Source of the DNA: Astropecten irregularis
Lineage: Eukaryota > Echinodermata > Asteroidea > Paxillosida > Astropectinidae
Length of the DNA: 64,000 nucleotides
NCBI GenBank assembly: GCA_963971285.1
Contig: OZ020254.1
Coordinates: 18,320,932 to 18,384,931 of the forward strand
Direction: 5' to 3'
A program made the position numbers and the translations under genes. Shown here piece by piece: positions 54,246 through 64,000 of the stretch. Each line of letters starts with the position of its first letter. Positions within the stretch are counted from its first letter, which is position 1. The notes beneath the pieces are model-generated. The model did no database searches and had not been told where the DNA came from. It saw only the letters and a program-made list of their open reading frames with translations.

Positions 54246-55403
54246 CTTTCTTCTTTTGGATCGTCCCTCTGACTGAAGTGTTCTGGTACACATGTCTACA
54301 CATTCACCAAAGGACATCTGTTGGTGATCGGGTGAATAGTCCATATCGGCAAGACTGGCAAGTGCCAAGATGTAGCTACAAGCGATTCTTAGAATGGCCA
54401 GTTTAGAGAGTTTCTGGTTGTGTGAATAGGAAGGGACGGCTCGTCTGAGTCCTTCGAAAGCCGCACTGATGGTGTGAACGCGGTTTCTTTCCCGAGCATT
54501 GGCCACGATTCGACGGGATCGGCTGAGGTTCTTGTAGGATCGAGAGGTCTTCTTAGATCGGGGTACGGAGCCTGTTCGTGATGAACCACCAGAGTCTGGA
54601 GAGGTTGCGTCCCCTTCTACCATGTCTCCGTCCATTGTCACCTCAGGAGAGCCAGCACAAGTTCCTTGTGAGCCAGCAGCATCTTCTGGATCATCGATGT
54701 CACTCTTGGCATCGTCACTGGTCATTCCACCTCCGAACATGCTTATCATGGAATGCAGTGGGAGGGTTGATGAAGAGGTTTGATTCATGTCCAGACTATC
54801 TTCGCTGGAATTACTGGCGCGACTGGTATGACCCTGTAAGGACAACATGGTAGACGACACCAATTCATCTACACCATCACCATCCTTGAAGTGCCTACGG
54901 TGTTGACCATATCGTTGCCTTGCTCGGCTCGCCGCACTACCACCGCGGCCATACCGGTAATTATCATCAGTGTCAGCGGTCAGTCTTGGGGTGGTCAGTC
55001 GACCTTGGTCGTCTAGGTGGTCTGAGATGTCCATAGGCTCCTCCTTGACCACTTGGGTGAGGTTGTTGTTGTTGGTACTCACTCGTCTTGGTTCGCTCTG
55101 TTTTCGCTTGTTCCTCCTGGAATGTCCCATTGGAGACACGTAAGAATGAGAATGACGCCCGCCATCGGGTCCCGTCCCAGGGGAACATACCCCGTTCTGT
55201 TCCTCCTTGCAGTCCTCCGAATGACCCCGTTTTGAGGACGGGGTCATGACAGAATTAGGCCCACTCCCCTCCTGGTGGTGCTCGTCTAGGATTGAAGAAT
55301 CTTCCACAGACATGATGTCCAAATCTCTCTCGGAGTCTGCTGGAATATCGGCAATTATTCCTCCCAGGACTACATGCATTCGCGACTGGGGTTGTTTGTT
55401 CAT
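54246..55403 (-). CDS. ATOH8: ATOH8-type bHLH transcription factor, large coding exon (C-terminal codons missing)
   Basis: Nuclear basic helix-loop-helix regulator of the net/ATOH8 (MATH6) family, which acts in neural, muscle and endodermal differentiation in vertebrates. The open frame gives 386 residues up to a donor AAG|GTATGT at 54240-54245; reading through adds only Val-Cys before a stop, so the true end is spliced on. The family protein ends about one residue after the equivalent RKKRK, so the missing exon may encode very little. The start ATG at 55403 is preceded directly by an in-frame TGA. bHLH: basic region RRIVANARERNRVHTISAAF (297-316), loop RRAVPSYSHNQ, helix 2 KLSKLAILRIACSYILALA, followed by the family-specific tail DYSPDHQQMSFGEC. 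The key basic residues NARERNRV are intact. The first 290 residues are low-complexity, Ser/Asp/Gly-rich, with acidic clusters and basic patches (SRRNKRKQ, RSKKTSRSYK) that could be nuclear localisation signals. This resembles ATOH8 only in its C-terminal third, which is normal for the family. Confidence 0.93.
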
Positions 55404-56660
55404 TCACAAACGCATATAACGGCTGTACTATGCTGCACAATTCATGTCCACCGATAGCTAGCCCTGTGTGTGTGGCGTGTGTACACAGCGTACAGTTACG
55501 AGTAATTCTGCCAGCCTGGCAACACTCGACACGAGCCAATTCAAGTCAGTCAGACAGCCCAGATGTTTCAGGCCCCGAGAATTCCTAATGCGATGCGTAA
55601 TATGCGGATGTAATCTCGTGCAGATTACCAGGGCGACCCGAGCAGCTCCCGGCCAGCTTGACAGGTAAAACGATCTCCGCTGAGTGCACATACAAACCAT
55701 GTAATATTGCCAGTTGGCTTGCTGGTCAATTGTGGACACAACTCGGTAGGGTTTCACTCAATGTTCGCTCCACAATGACTAGACTGGGGGTTTCCACTAT
55801 TTATTCTCTTTTATTCAATTTCCCATCCTCCATTATACTAGAAGGTTCTGTATGCTGGGTTGCAGAGGGAGTAGGCCTATACCTCGATGATTATACTTAC
55901 ATTCACCAGGGAACAAATCGAGACTGTGTGAATCTCAGCTTGCCCAGGCGATTACTAAGAGCACTTGGTTGTTTCGCTTGGCTGGCTAGGCTAGGCTGGG
56001 CCCTCCCGACCCGTCCACATATGATGTTACACACCTCAAGGCTTGCTAATAATAATACGATGCAGCGTTTCACAAGATGGTTTTGCGGGGTGGTTAGTCT
56101 GTCCTTGCTTTTATTATTTTTTCCCCCTCTCAGTCTCCTCATGTAGCTCAGCCAGCCAGCAGGCCCCGGTCTCTCACGATCACACACAACTGCGGTCTAA
56201 CAATTACATGTGCGAGCACGCTCGTCCATGCACCAGATGTCACAGAACGGCCGCGGTGATATTGTGTTTAATGGCAGCGCATAATCCGCGCCTTATTATC
56301 GTGATTGTATCGCCTCAATCTCTCGCTTGCTTTTGACAGTGATTAGCATACGTGCCCGTAGCCACCTGTGCAGCAAGCTCAGGCCGCCTGGCTGGCTCAG
56401 CAGCCTGCACTGGCTGGCTTTTTGCAAGAGCGAGCGAGCAATCAAACCTTAGCGATGAAGAACAACGCGTGGGGCCACAGAAGCCAGGCAAGCCTTTTCA
56501 TACAATGCTCGGTTTGATATCTGCACAATATTTGTCCATTGCGTAGTGTAAATACAGCCCGCCGTAGGCTGTTCGCTACAATTGCTGATGCCGCTCAACC
56601 TTCGATCGACCTGAAATCTATTTTTCACCACTCTTATCAAGCCCGTCCTCCATTATGCAG
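55404..56660 (-). promoter_or_regulatory. CpG-containing 5' flank of the ATOH8 homologue (putative 5' UTR and promoter)
   Basis: About 1.2 kb immediately upstream of the bHLH start codon has richer GC content than the surrounding spacer, many CpG dinucleotides, and none of the mobile-element families seen elsewhere in the window until about 56.77 kb. Freedom from repeats beside a developmental regulator is what a promoter and 5' UTR would look like. I see no convincing TATA box and cannot place a transcription start; the small open frames here lack recognisable domains. Confidence 0.4.
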
Positions 56661-58717
56661 CTACATCATGTCCAATAATTACTACTCCAAAAAATACAAA
56701 CAAATAAAATGTGTAGACAGACAAATAAACAAACCCATTATGATTACATACAAGTCACAAAATGAATTCAGCCTTCGATAAAGATCCTGCTAGGATCCAA
56801 ACGAATCAGGCCCTCCGAACTCCAAACATTAAAAAAAAAAAAATTCCAGGTCATTAATTTAGCTGATAAGCAGTTTGCAGCAGTTTATCACTTGCATTGA
56901 AAATCATTTAAAGCAAAACACACAAAACAAACTACTAAACACTAGATTTTTATGTAATAGACTAAACATCGGCACAAAAATATCAATTAAACTATTGTAA
57001 TTATACACATTGCTTGTAGGAATTATTACAGGATTGGTAACATAATGAAACAGAAATGATCACAGATTTTACGGATAACTTTCAGGGAATGAAGATGGTG
57101 CTGGTAGATTCATACCGTTAAAATATTTCCACCTGAAATGGTGTATTTATCCAGGAATTAGTAAAAAACGGTTAACAGTTTTGATCTCGGGGTAAGATCA
57201 AAACCATTCTTTGTTTAATGAGATAAATTCGAGTCGGGATTTGGCTATTTTCTTGTGACTCAGCTGTCTGATTGAGCTTAAATTGTCACTTTTCATGTGC
57301 ATGATTGATCAGACAAAGCAGGAGTGCTGTTCTGTGACTTTTACCAATCATGTATTGTACCTTTAAGCAACAAAGCACTCTCAACAACCAATCAAACAAA
57401 CAAACAAACAAACAACCAGATATTATTAATCCACCAGTAATATATAAAACATAACCTGTATTGCAATTGTACATCACATATCCACACACATCACATGTAA
57501 ACAGACTTGATTTGAAACACTGCTAGCCATCTGAGCCAAGAGTACCCGCATTTTATGAGCAGAAATCATATCAGCATTGATGGTAGAAATGAAAATCAAT
57601 AGCGAGGCAGGTCCATTTCCATGACAGTGTAGACCGGTTAGGCGCCGTATCGACCAATTTTTTTAATTACATGAACGCTCAGACAATAACGAATGTATAT
57701 AAAATAGACAAACATGATGTAGTAATGACAGTGATGTATTACACGAATGAGACAAGATACAATAGTCCTGTATGTCATGTAGTATATTCGTTATTTTGTT
57801 TCATTATGGAATAATATTTCAAACTGAGATTTTCAATTGCGACCAATAACCCATATCCTTTTCCACGGGTTGTTCATGGTCCTATTTCATGGAGCTGGTA
57901 AGCACACACAAAAATTGCTTAGCACACAATGTCTTGCTCAATCAAAGTTAACAAACCACCATTAAAAATTCCATTTGATATTCATGGTCAGCGAACAACA
58001 GCCAAAGAACAATCGCAAGTGAAACACAACACATGGACATTTTGCTTGTAAGTCTGTTTTTATTAAGACATAAAATTCACGGTTAGCAAATTGTTAATTG
58101 TGCTAAGCAGGGCCGTGAAACTGGCCACTGGTTGTATTTTTTAGAAACTATAGTTTGGTGACAATTTGGGAAAGCTTTTCTTTTATTAGACAATTAACTC
58201 ATTTTCATGGGATCTCTTAAAGGTATAGAATCAAAATCGGGCACCGTATCAGAAAAAGACAGACGTTTTTCACAGATGACTGTTACTGTATCTGCCTTGA
58301 TATTTTTACCCATGAATCTGCATTATTTTCTTTGACAAAAACCAAAGTATGATATTACCTTGTACATATAGAATTACTTTCTTTTTCCACTCATGGGGTT
58401 AACGATGTTTTTTTATTAGACAATTAACTTTTATATTACATAATTATTGGGACTATATATCATTATTGGGACGGGATCTCGTCAAATTGCTATCTTTTAT
58501 ACGGGTTAATTAACAATGTTTTTCTTTTATTAAACGTTTAGGCCATGTATAGGCATATCACATGACCTATATCTCATTAACGGGGTCTCTTTAAAACATA
58601 TACATCTAGAATTGCTTTCTTTTTCCACAAATCGGGTTAACGATGCTTTTCTTTTATTAGTCAATTAACATTTATATTACATATTGGGCATATATCTCAT
58701 TTTGGGACGGGGTCTCT

Positions 58718-59078
58718 TTAAAGGTAGTATCATACTTTGGTAAGAGACCAAAACAGAAATGTTCACATATTTACGTATAACTTACAGGTAAATGGTGCTA
58801 GTAGAAACCTACCGGTAAAATTTCTCCGCCTGAAATAGTGTATTTATTTAGAAATTAGTAAAACAAAGACCGACAATCTTTTTGATCTTTGAAAAGATCA
58901 ACAATAAAAGAGAAAAGACTTAAGAAATACTGTGGCCGTTTTTCATTGTTTTCTCAAAAAGTGGGCATCGTATGGGACTGAAATTTTCACAGATGACTGT
59001 AACTGTATCTGTCTTGGTATTTTTGCCCATGAATCTGTATTTCTTTGATAAAAACCAAAGTATGATACTACCTTTAAA
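58718..59078. repeat. TTAAAGGTA element, subtype 1: second full-length copy
   Basis: Both terminal inverted repeats (TTTAAAGGTAGTATCATACT and its complement) are intact, and the interior matches the copy at 34666-35031, including the internal motifs CCTGAAATAGTGTATTTAT and AAAAAGTGGGC. It is flanked by two AT-rich direct repeats (58380-58700 contains a repeated TTCTTTTATTAGACAATTAA motif). Confidence 0.7.
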
Positions 59079-59639
59079 TACAGTGGAAATTGCTTTCTCT
59101 TTCCACACATAGGGTTAACGATCTAATACAGAGTGTGATTATTCGCCTCCAATGCAAAATTATTCAAAGCATCTGTTTGATTATTCTGACATGATGCTGG
59201 TAGTGCTGAGTGCACGTAGGGGAATATGGGAGAGGGCATATGGGAGTAAATCAATGCTGTGGCTGACTAGATCGGGTAGCTAGGGGCTGAAATATGGATC
59301 ACATTCCTTCAAAAGGGTGAATACACCAGCCTTGATGAGCCCGTGTATCTGCATTGATTTATCCATCGGCATCAGTTTTTTTTTTATGAATATGATGCAG
59401 ATATTGTAAGTGCGTGTTTATTTGGCAATATCACCACGAGACTCTTAGTAAGGGTGATGCGACACAACATCAAAGCTCTGAGCTAGATGTGCCTTCAATC
59501 AATTTAGTCATGGACACGTGCAATCAAATACTTTTAAAGGCTATAGTGTGCATGGCGTGATTTGTAAGAGGTGTAGTGCCACTAACTTGATTAGTATTTT
59601 TATAAGAACCATATGCTTTATGCGAACCCACAACAGACT

Positions 59640-59830
59640 TTGGTAATGTATCACAAATTGACCGATATTGTATCACCAACGGATAATGTATCACAAATTG
59701 ACCGATAGTGTATCACCAACCGATAATGTATCACAAATTGACCGATAGTGTATCACCAACCGATAATGTATCACAAATTCGATACACTATCGGTCAATAT
59801 GTGATACATTATCCGTTGGTTACTCATTAT
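59640..59830. repeat. 40-bp tandem array, locus 3, with inverted end
   Basis: Three direct units followed at 59775-59820 by an inverted copy, and then CATTATCAGTTGTAACA, the same tail as after locus 1. The common tail and inverted end indicate these arrays are the inside of a dispersed element, not independent satellites. Confidence 0.8.
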
Positions 59831-60059
59831 CAGTTGTAACAGACTCACTGAATGAGAAATGGACCTTTACATAGATTTCAAACTGATACTTCATTAATTG
59901 CTGCTCACACTTGAGTGATTCATTGCGATTGCAGATTCTATCTGCAGCATTTTAGGAAAGCAATGACACAACCCAGTAGCCAGACGCTTGCCAATATTAT
60001 CACACATACACACACTTTAATGCCTCCTGAATATAATCAACATAGGATTAGTAATAGCC

Positions 60060-60500
60060 ACAGTTGAAGTTATGAATTTGACATAATTTCATATTCTTCC
60101 CCCATCGCTATACTCGGTCGCAGCTTCGCAAGTTAAACAGGTATGCAATCAAAGACCGCGGCGTGCGAGTGTCACCTCTTCCCCCGCAGGGCGTTACTTC
60201 TGGCCCCATGGGGCGCCGAGATTTCCCCGCTCATGATGGCGACTCCGTGATGTAATATTTATCGAGCATCATTAATATGATTCCGAGCGGTAGAATTGCA
60301 GGGTTTTTTTTTTTACCCTTGACGTGATTTAGACACGTTGCCTCGCCTCGGTATACCGCAAGCTGCGCTTTCCAGCGCATCTTACTGTTTTGAAACCGAT
60401 GTTTAATTCAGTGAATATGAATCGTGGCTTCATTTATTGTTTTTTCCCCCGAGGCTTAGCAGGGATTTTAACCAGGAGACGTACTCCTTTTCATGTAACA
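60060..60500. promoter_or_regulatory. Candidate non-coding regulatory block upstream of the ATOH8 homologue
   Basis: Repeat-free block of about 440 bases with dense CpG (GGGGCGCCGAGATTTCC, CTTCCCCCGCAGGGCG) followed by AT-rich motif clusters (TAATATTTATCGAGCATCAT). No open frame of note. Its absence of mobile-element remnants, in contrast to its surroundings, is the only evidence for constraint; 59100-59570 and 61640-62280 look similar. Confidence 0.3.
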
Positions 60501-60799
60501 GACGGAACTGCAAACCCATGGGATAACAAGACGTATAGTCTTAATTTATACTGGGTGAGTCAAAAATAACTTGACCGGGATTGGTGATGTTTTTCAAACG
60601 AAACAAATGACACTCAATTGTTCAATAAAGCATATATTTAACAAGCACAAAATCTCCTGCTTCTGAGAAAAAAGAATGAAACAAATTGATTATTCTTAAG
60701 AGGAGTTATGTTATTGAAGGTACTTATTTTGCAAGCTGTAATATTTGCAATATTTAACCTTGTGATTACATACTAGTGTCGCTTAGACTGGCAACATCA

Positions 60800-61152
60800 T
60801 TAAAGGTATAATACATGATTGGTAAAGGTCACAGACCAGCACTCACACAGTTTGTCTGATCCAGCACGTACATGGAATAATAAACCTGTGATAATTTGAG
60901 CTCATTTGAGTCACGAGAAACTTATCGAAAACCCGACTCAACTTGTCTTATAAAACATGACGAATGGTTTTGATCTTACCCCGAGATCAAAACTGTATTC
61001 GGTCTTTGTTTTTACTCATTTTCTTGATAAATACACTATTTCAGGCGGCAATATTTTAACGCATATGTTTCCAGCACCATCTTCATATCCTGAAAGTTAT
61101 ACGTAAATCTCTGCTTGGGTATGGTACCAAAATCCTGTACTGTACCTTTAAG
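60800..61152. repeat. TTAAAGGTA element, subtype 2: reverse-oriented copy
   Basis: Reverse complement of the subtype 2 consensus with both tips present (ATTAAAGGTATAATACATGA on the left, ACTGTACCTTTAAG on the right). No open frame beyond chance. Confidence 0.65.
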
Positions 61153-61384
61153 TATACATGTGTTTCCATCGTGTATAGCTTTAAGTCTTATAATAGGTTT
61201 GTTTTTAATCATTGTTGGGATTCTCACGAATTCTAGAGCTTTCAGAGGACAATCAAATCAAGAACGGGTAAAGAACTCTTGCCAGAAAATGAAATAAGAT
61301 TGGTTTTTCGCAAGTACCGTGCAATACCAAATATTATAGCGGAAGAATTTTTTCAATCTACCATTCAATCTACCGTACTTTCCA

Positions 61385-61630
61385 TCTCTCAATTTGAAGA
61401 ATAAAGGAATACAAGTGATAAACTGCTGCAAACTGCTCATCAGCCAAAATAATGACCTGAAATTTATAAAATGCTTGGAGTTAGGAGGGCCTGACGCGTT
61501 TCGATCCTAGCAGGATAAAAACCAATACAAGTAATAAACTGCTGCAAACTGCTCATCAGCCAAAATAATGACCTGAAATATATAAAATGCTTGGAGTTAG
61601 GAGGGCCTGATGCGTTTCGAACATAGCAGA
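61385..61630. repeat. CTTGGAGTTAGGAGGGCCTGA repeat, duplicated
   Basis: Two adjacent copies (about 61405-61510 and 61525-61625) of CAAACTGCTCATCAGCCAAA..TGCTTGGAGTTAGGAGGGCC..TTTCGATCCTAGCAGG. Other copies or fragments: 1-110, 7015-7040, 8750-8870, 12185-12260, 19235-19300, 34620-34670, 35045-35215, 38100-38320, 52940-52980 and 56770-56900. It often begins or ends beside TTAAAGGTA elements. Confidence 0.6.
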
Positions 61631-62389
61631 ATAAAAACCACTTAAGACTGTTTTTGAAATGAAAATCTTTTGAAAAATGTCAAGTGCTGTTTCATTGAAG
61701 GCTTCATGATGATACACTACCGGTGCCAACTGCGGTCAGTCTCTTTTCAAACGGCCGTCAAAAACCGATAAAACTTCATCTTCAATGTTCATCCTATAGT
61801 TTCTTTATCGTGAGACAAAACGGCTAAAAAAAACTAGCAACTCAGGAGAGGAAAAAAAAACCACCTGCTTGCCTCAGATTGGAGACAATGAACTTAAGAT
61901 ATAAATTGGGTTTCACACACCGACTCTGAATAAACATTTAGTGGAGTCAGATCCCACAACGATTTTGCCCTGACCGTCAAGAAGGTTCTATAATAAAGTA
62001 TGGATGTCTCTTGTGGGGAGATAGTGTGTCTTGTGTTTTTCTACACGACGGTGTTTTTTTGTCAGGTCCCCTGGGCGAGTTATGCGTCCCTAGTGTGTGA
62101 CACACCTGCGCCGCTGTAAGGGAGAGTGACACGATTTGAGACGAGGGGGATAGGAGTAGGACGGGGAAGTTATTGCCGGCTCAGTGCTCGTTTGACGGTG
62201 GAAAAAAACGGAGGATGACTTGGCATAAGGTGTGATCTTGGGGAGGCTTAATCCGCATCAAAGTTGGAAATTAGTCAATAGTGGTGCTGGGTTGCATTGC
62301 ACAGAGAAACAAGTTCCAAGTTTCCAACATCCCACGCTTGGGAAGACTGTAGACGTTCGACTGTGCTTGTAACATTGTACAATGTATAT

Positions 62390-62857
62390 GGGCCTTTCCG
62401 AAACGGAGGCTCAGACTCAGACTCAGGCTCAGGCTCAGGCCCAGGCTCAGGCTCAGGCTCAGGGTCATGCTCAGGGTCAGACTTAGACTCAGACTCAGAC
62501 TCAGGGTCATGTTCATGCTCATGTTCAGACTCAAGCTCATGTTCAGGCTCAGTGTCAGGCTCATGTTCAGGCTCAAGCTCAAGCTCGTGTTCATGCTCAG
62601 GCTCAGGGTCATGTCCAGGCTCAGTCTCAGGCTCAAGCTCGTGTTCATGCTCAGGCTCAGACTCGGGCTCCAGCTAGCTCCATTTCGTGACTCCATCCTA
62701 AATTAATGGGTATCAAAATAGAGGCTGTTGGCTGCGGTTCGGAAGTAGATTCTCTGGTTTGAAAAAGGAAAACAGAGTTTCAGTTTCAATGAAAAGCCAC
62801 AGCCTATATTTTCAGGATATAGATGACAGAGCCTGAGCCTCTGTTTCGAGAAGGCCC
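62390..62857. repeat. GAGCCT element with a greatly expanded GGCTCA hexamer array
   Basis: Left half (62405-62670) is about 265 bp of GGCTCA/GACTCA/CATGCTCA hexamers; the right half is the ordinary core and the short inverted end. The plus frame reads as a Ser-Gly/Ser-Asp string and the minus frame as Ser-Leu repeats; both are artefacts of the hexamer, not genes. Confidence 0.7.
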
Positions 62858-64000
62858 CATGGTCCACTCAATTACTTCGCAATAACACGTCCCTGCATGT
62901 TCTCGCATTGAAATTAAAGAAACTCCACAAAACCAAGTTATTCAACTCCAAAATTGTATATTATAACTACAAAAAAACATGAATGAAAATGTCAAACAAA
63001 TAATCAAACAAAAGCACCGTCATTATCTCCCCACGTGATATATGAATGCACACATCACACTGCATATACAGTACAACAGTACATGGGGTATCACTCAAAC
63101 AGGATACGGCTTTTTAAAGATATTTGGAAAGATTCAAACAATGTACATGTGTATATGCAACACCTTTAAACTTAAAGGTTTACTGTAATCAAAACTCATA
63201 TGAAATTAAATACATCTGTATTGTTATAAAACTCAACCTGTCTATCATTGTTTGTGCTAAAAAATATTGTATATGGAAAAAGGAGGTATTTTATACCCAT
63301 AATTTAGCACCCCACTTTTCCCAACGAAAAACCTTGCTTACGTCACATGCAGAACGCCACAAAGTATAATGTGGTGCGAGGCTATACTAGTTCTGTAGGT
63401 GACGTCACTTTTTTTTTGGGGGGGGGGGGCATACATGTACTGATTTTGTAACTATGGGGTCAAAAGTAAGCACTTACATAAGCATATCTATACATTTATT
63501 TAGTCATTAATTATGTTTTAAGTAATAATTTTAAAGCACTTTCACCCCTTTCCCAATTTTGATTACAGCAAACCTTTAAAATGATATGAGTTAATGTAAA
63601 AATGCCTCGCACACTTCTTATGTAAAAACATCTGCGAAATACACTAAATTTGACAGGATTTTTTTACAAAACATGTCTAGTTTTGTTGTTTTTTGGTTTT
63701 GCTATATGTAACAGACCTATGCAGTATTCCAATTCAACAAAAGTTGTATTTAACATCATCACGGATCCATCTCAATTTTCATTCCCTTGAAACGTGCATG
63801 TTTAGCGTTTCATTTTGACAAGACTTCCTCTCAAATTTCCTTGAGAGATTTAAATTTCCTAAAAGTCAGTTATTTCCTCAAAAAATTAGTTTTTGAAAGG
63901 AAGTTATAATCGCAGGCGACATGAAAATTTCCTTTCGTGCTGTTATTTTCGGGTGATTTTGATGTGTCAGGGAAATCTATGAAGACATTATGATATGACT

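Larger units (their letters stand above)
56661..64000. other. Gene-free right end upstream of the ATOH8 homologue
   Basis: No supported exon on either strand. Repeats occupy 56770-57370, 57880-58370, 58718-59078, 59640-59830, 60800-61155, 61385-61630 and 62390-62860. Between them, 59100-59570, 60060-60500 and 61640-62280 are non-repetitive, some with CpG-rich patches. From 62860 to 64000 the sequence is AT-rich, with a T-run plus G-run at 63400-63430, and I see nothing in it. Confidence 0.5.

Noticed and set aside
62271-62706. Ser-Gly and Ser-Leu rich frames on both strands
   Set aside because: They follow directly from the GGCTCA hexamer array within a GAGCCT element.

Overview
This is animal nuclear DNA. 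Coding sequence is split into short exons with GT..AG introns, and the introns and spacers are packed with short non-autonomous repeats. There are no operons, bacterial promoters or viral genes. The deduced proteins (huntingtin, a PRAS40/Lobe-type protein, a proteinase K-like subtilase, an ATOH8-type bHLH factor) and a huntingtin N-terminus with only two glutamines point to an invertebrate deuterostome. An echinoderm, perhaps a sea star, is my best guess; that is inference from protein character and repeat style.

All four genes lie on the minus strand, so they read from high to low coordinates. (1) 592-17307: the first 19 coding exons of huntingtin, about 947 residues, continuing beyond the left edge. 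(2) 21043-28965: a complete 11-exon AKT1S1/PRAS40 (Lobe) homologue, 421 residues, with the Akt-site and TOR-site motifs intact. (3) 35223-40671: a complete 8-exon secreted S8 protease, 386 residues, with signal peptide, I9 propeptide and full catalytic residues. (4) 54246-55403: the large first coding exon of an ATOH8 homologue, ending at a splice donor; its last few codons must lie in an exon I could not place. Exon boundaries were worked out by hand from splice sites, reading phase and remembered family similarity; every phase closes across all three multi-exon genes.

The rest is repeat-rich spacer. Many families of miniature inverted-repeat elements recur, the commonest bounded by TTAAAGGTA..TACCTTTAA in more than 25 copies. 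There are two tRNA-like SINE families, one 40-bp satellite-like array at three separate loci, a 19-bp minisatellite open in all three minus frames, a 129-bp triplicate beside a huntingtin splice donor, a perfect 48-bp palindrome, and several fold-back elements. Roughly 40.7-54.2 kb and 55.5-64 kb hold no gene I can support, but contain stretches of non-repetitive, CpG-containing sequence around the ATOH8 gene that could be regulatory.

Huntingtin and PRAS40 are neighbours on the same strand, 3.7 kb apart. Both have links to TOR signalling in the literature, but the sequence gives no evidence of joint regulation. I found no clearly novel multi-gene system; the most notable items are the long Cys-containing N-terminal half of the PRAS40 homologue, the shared 40-bp arrays, and the nested and palindromic mobile elements.
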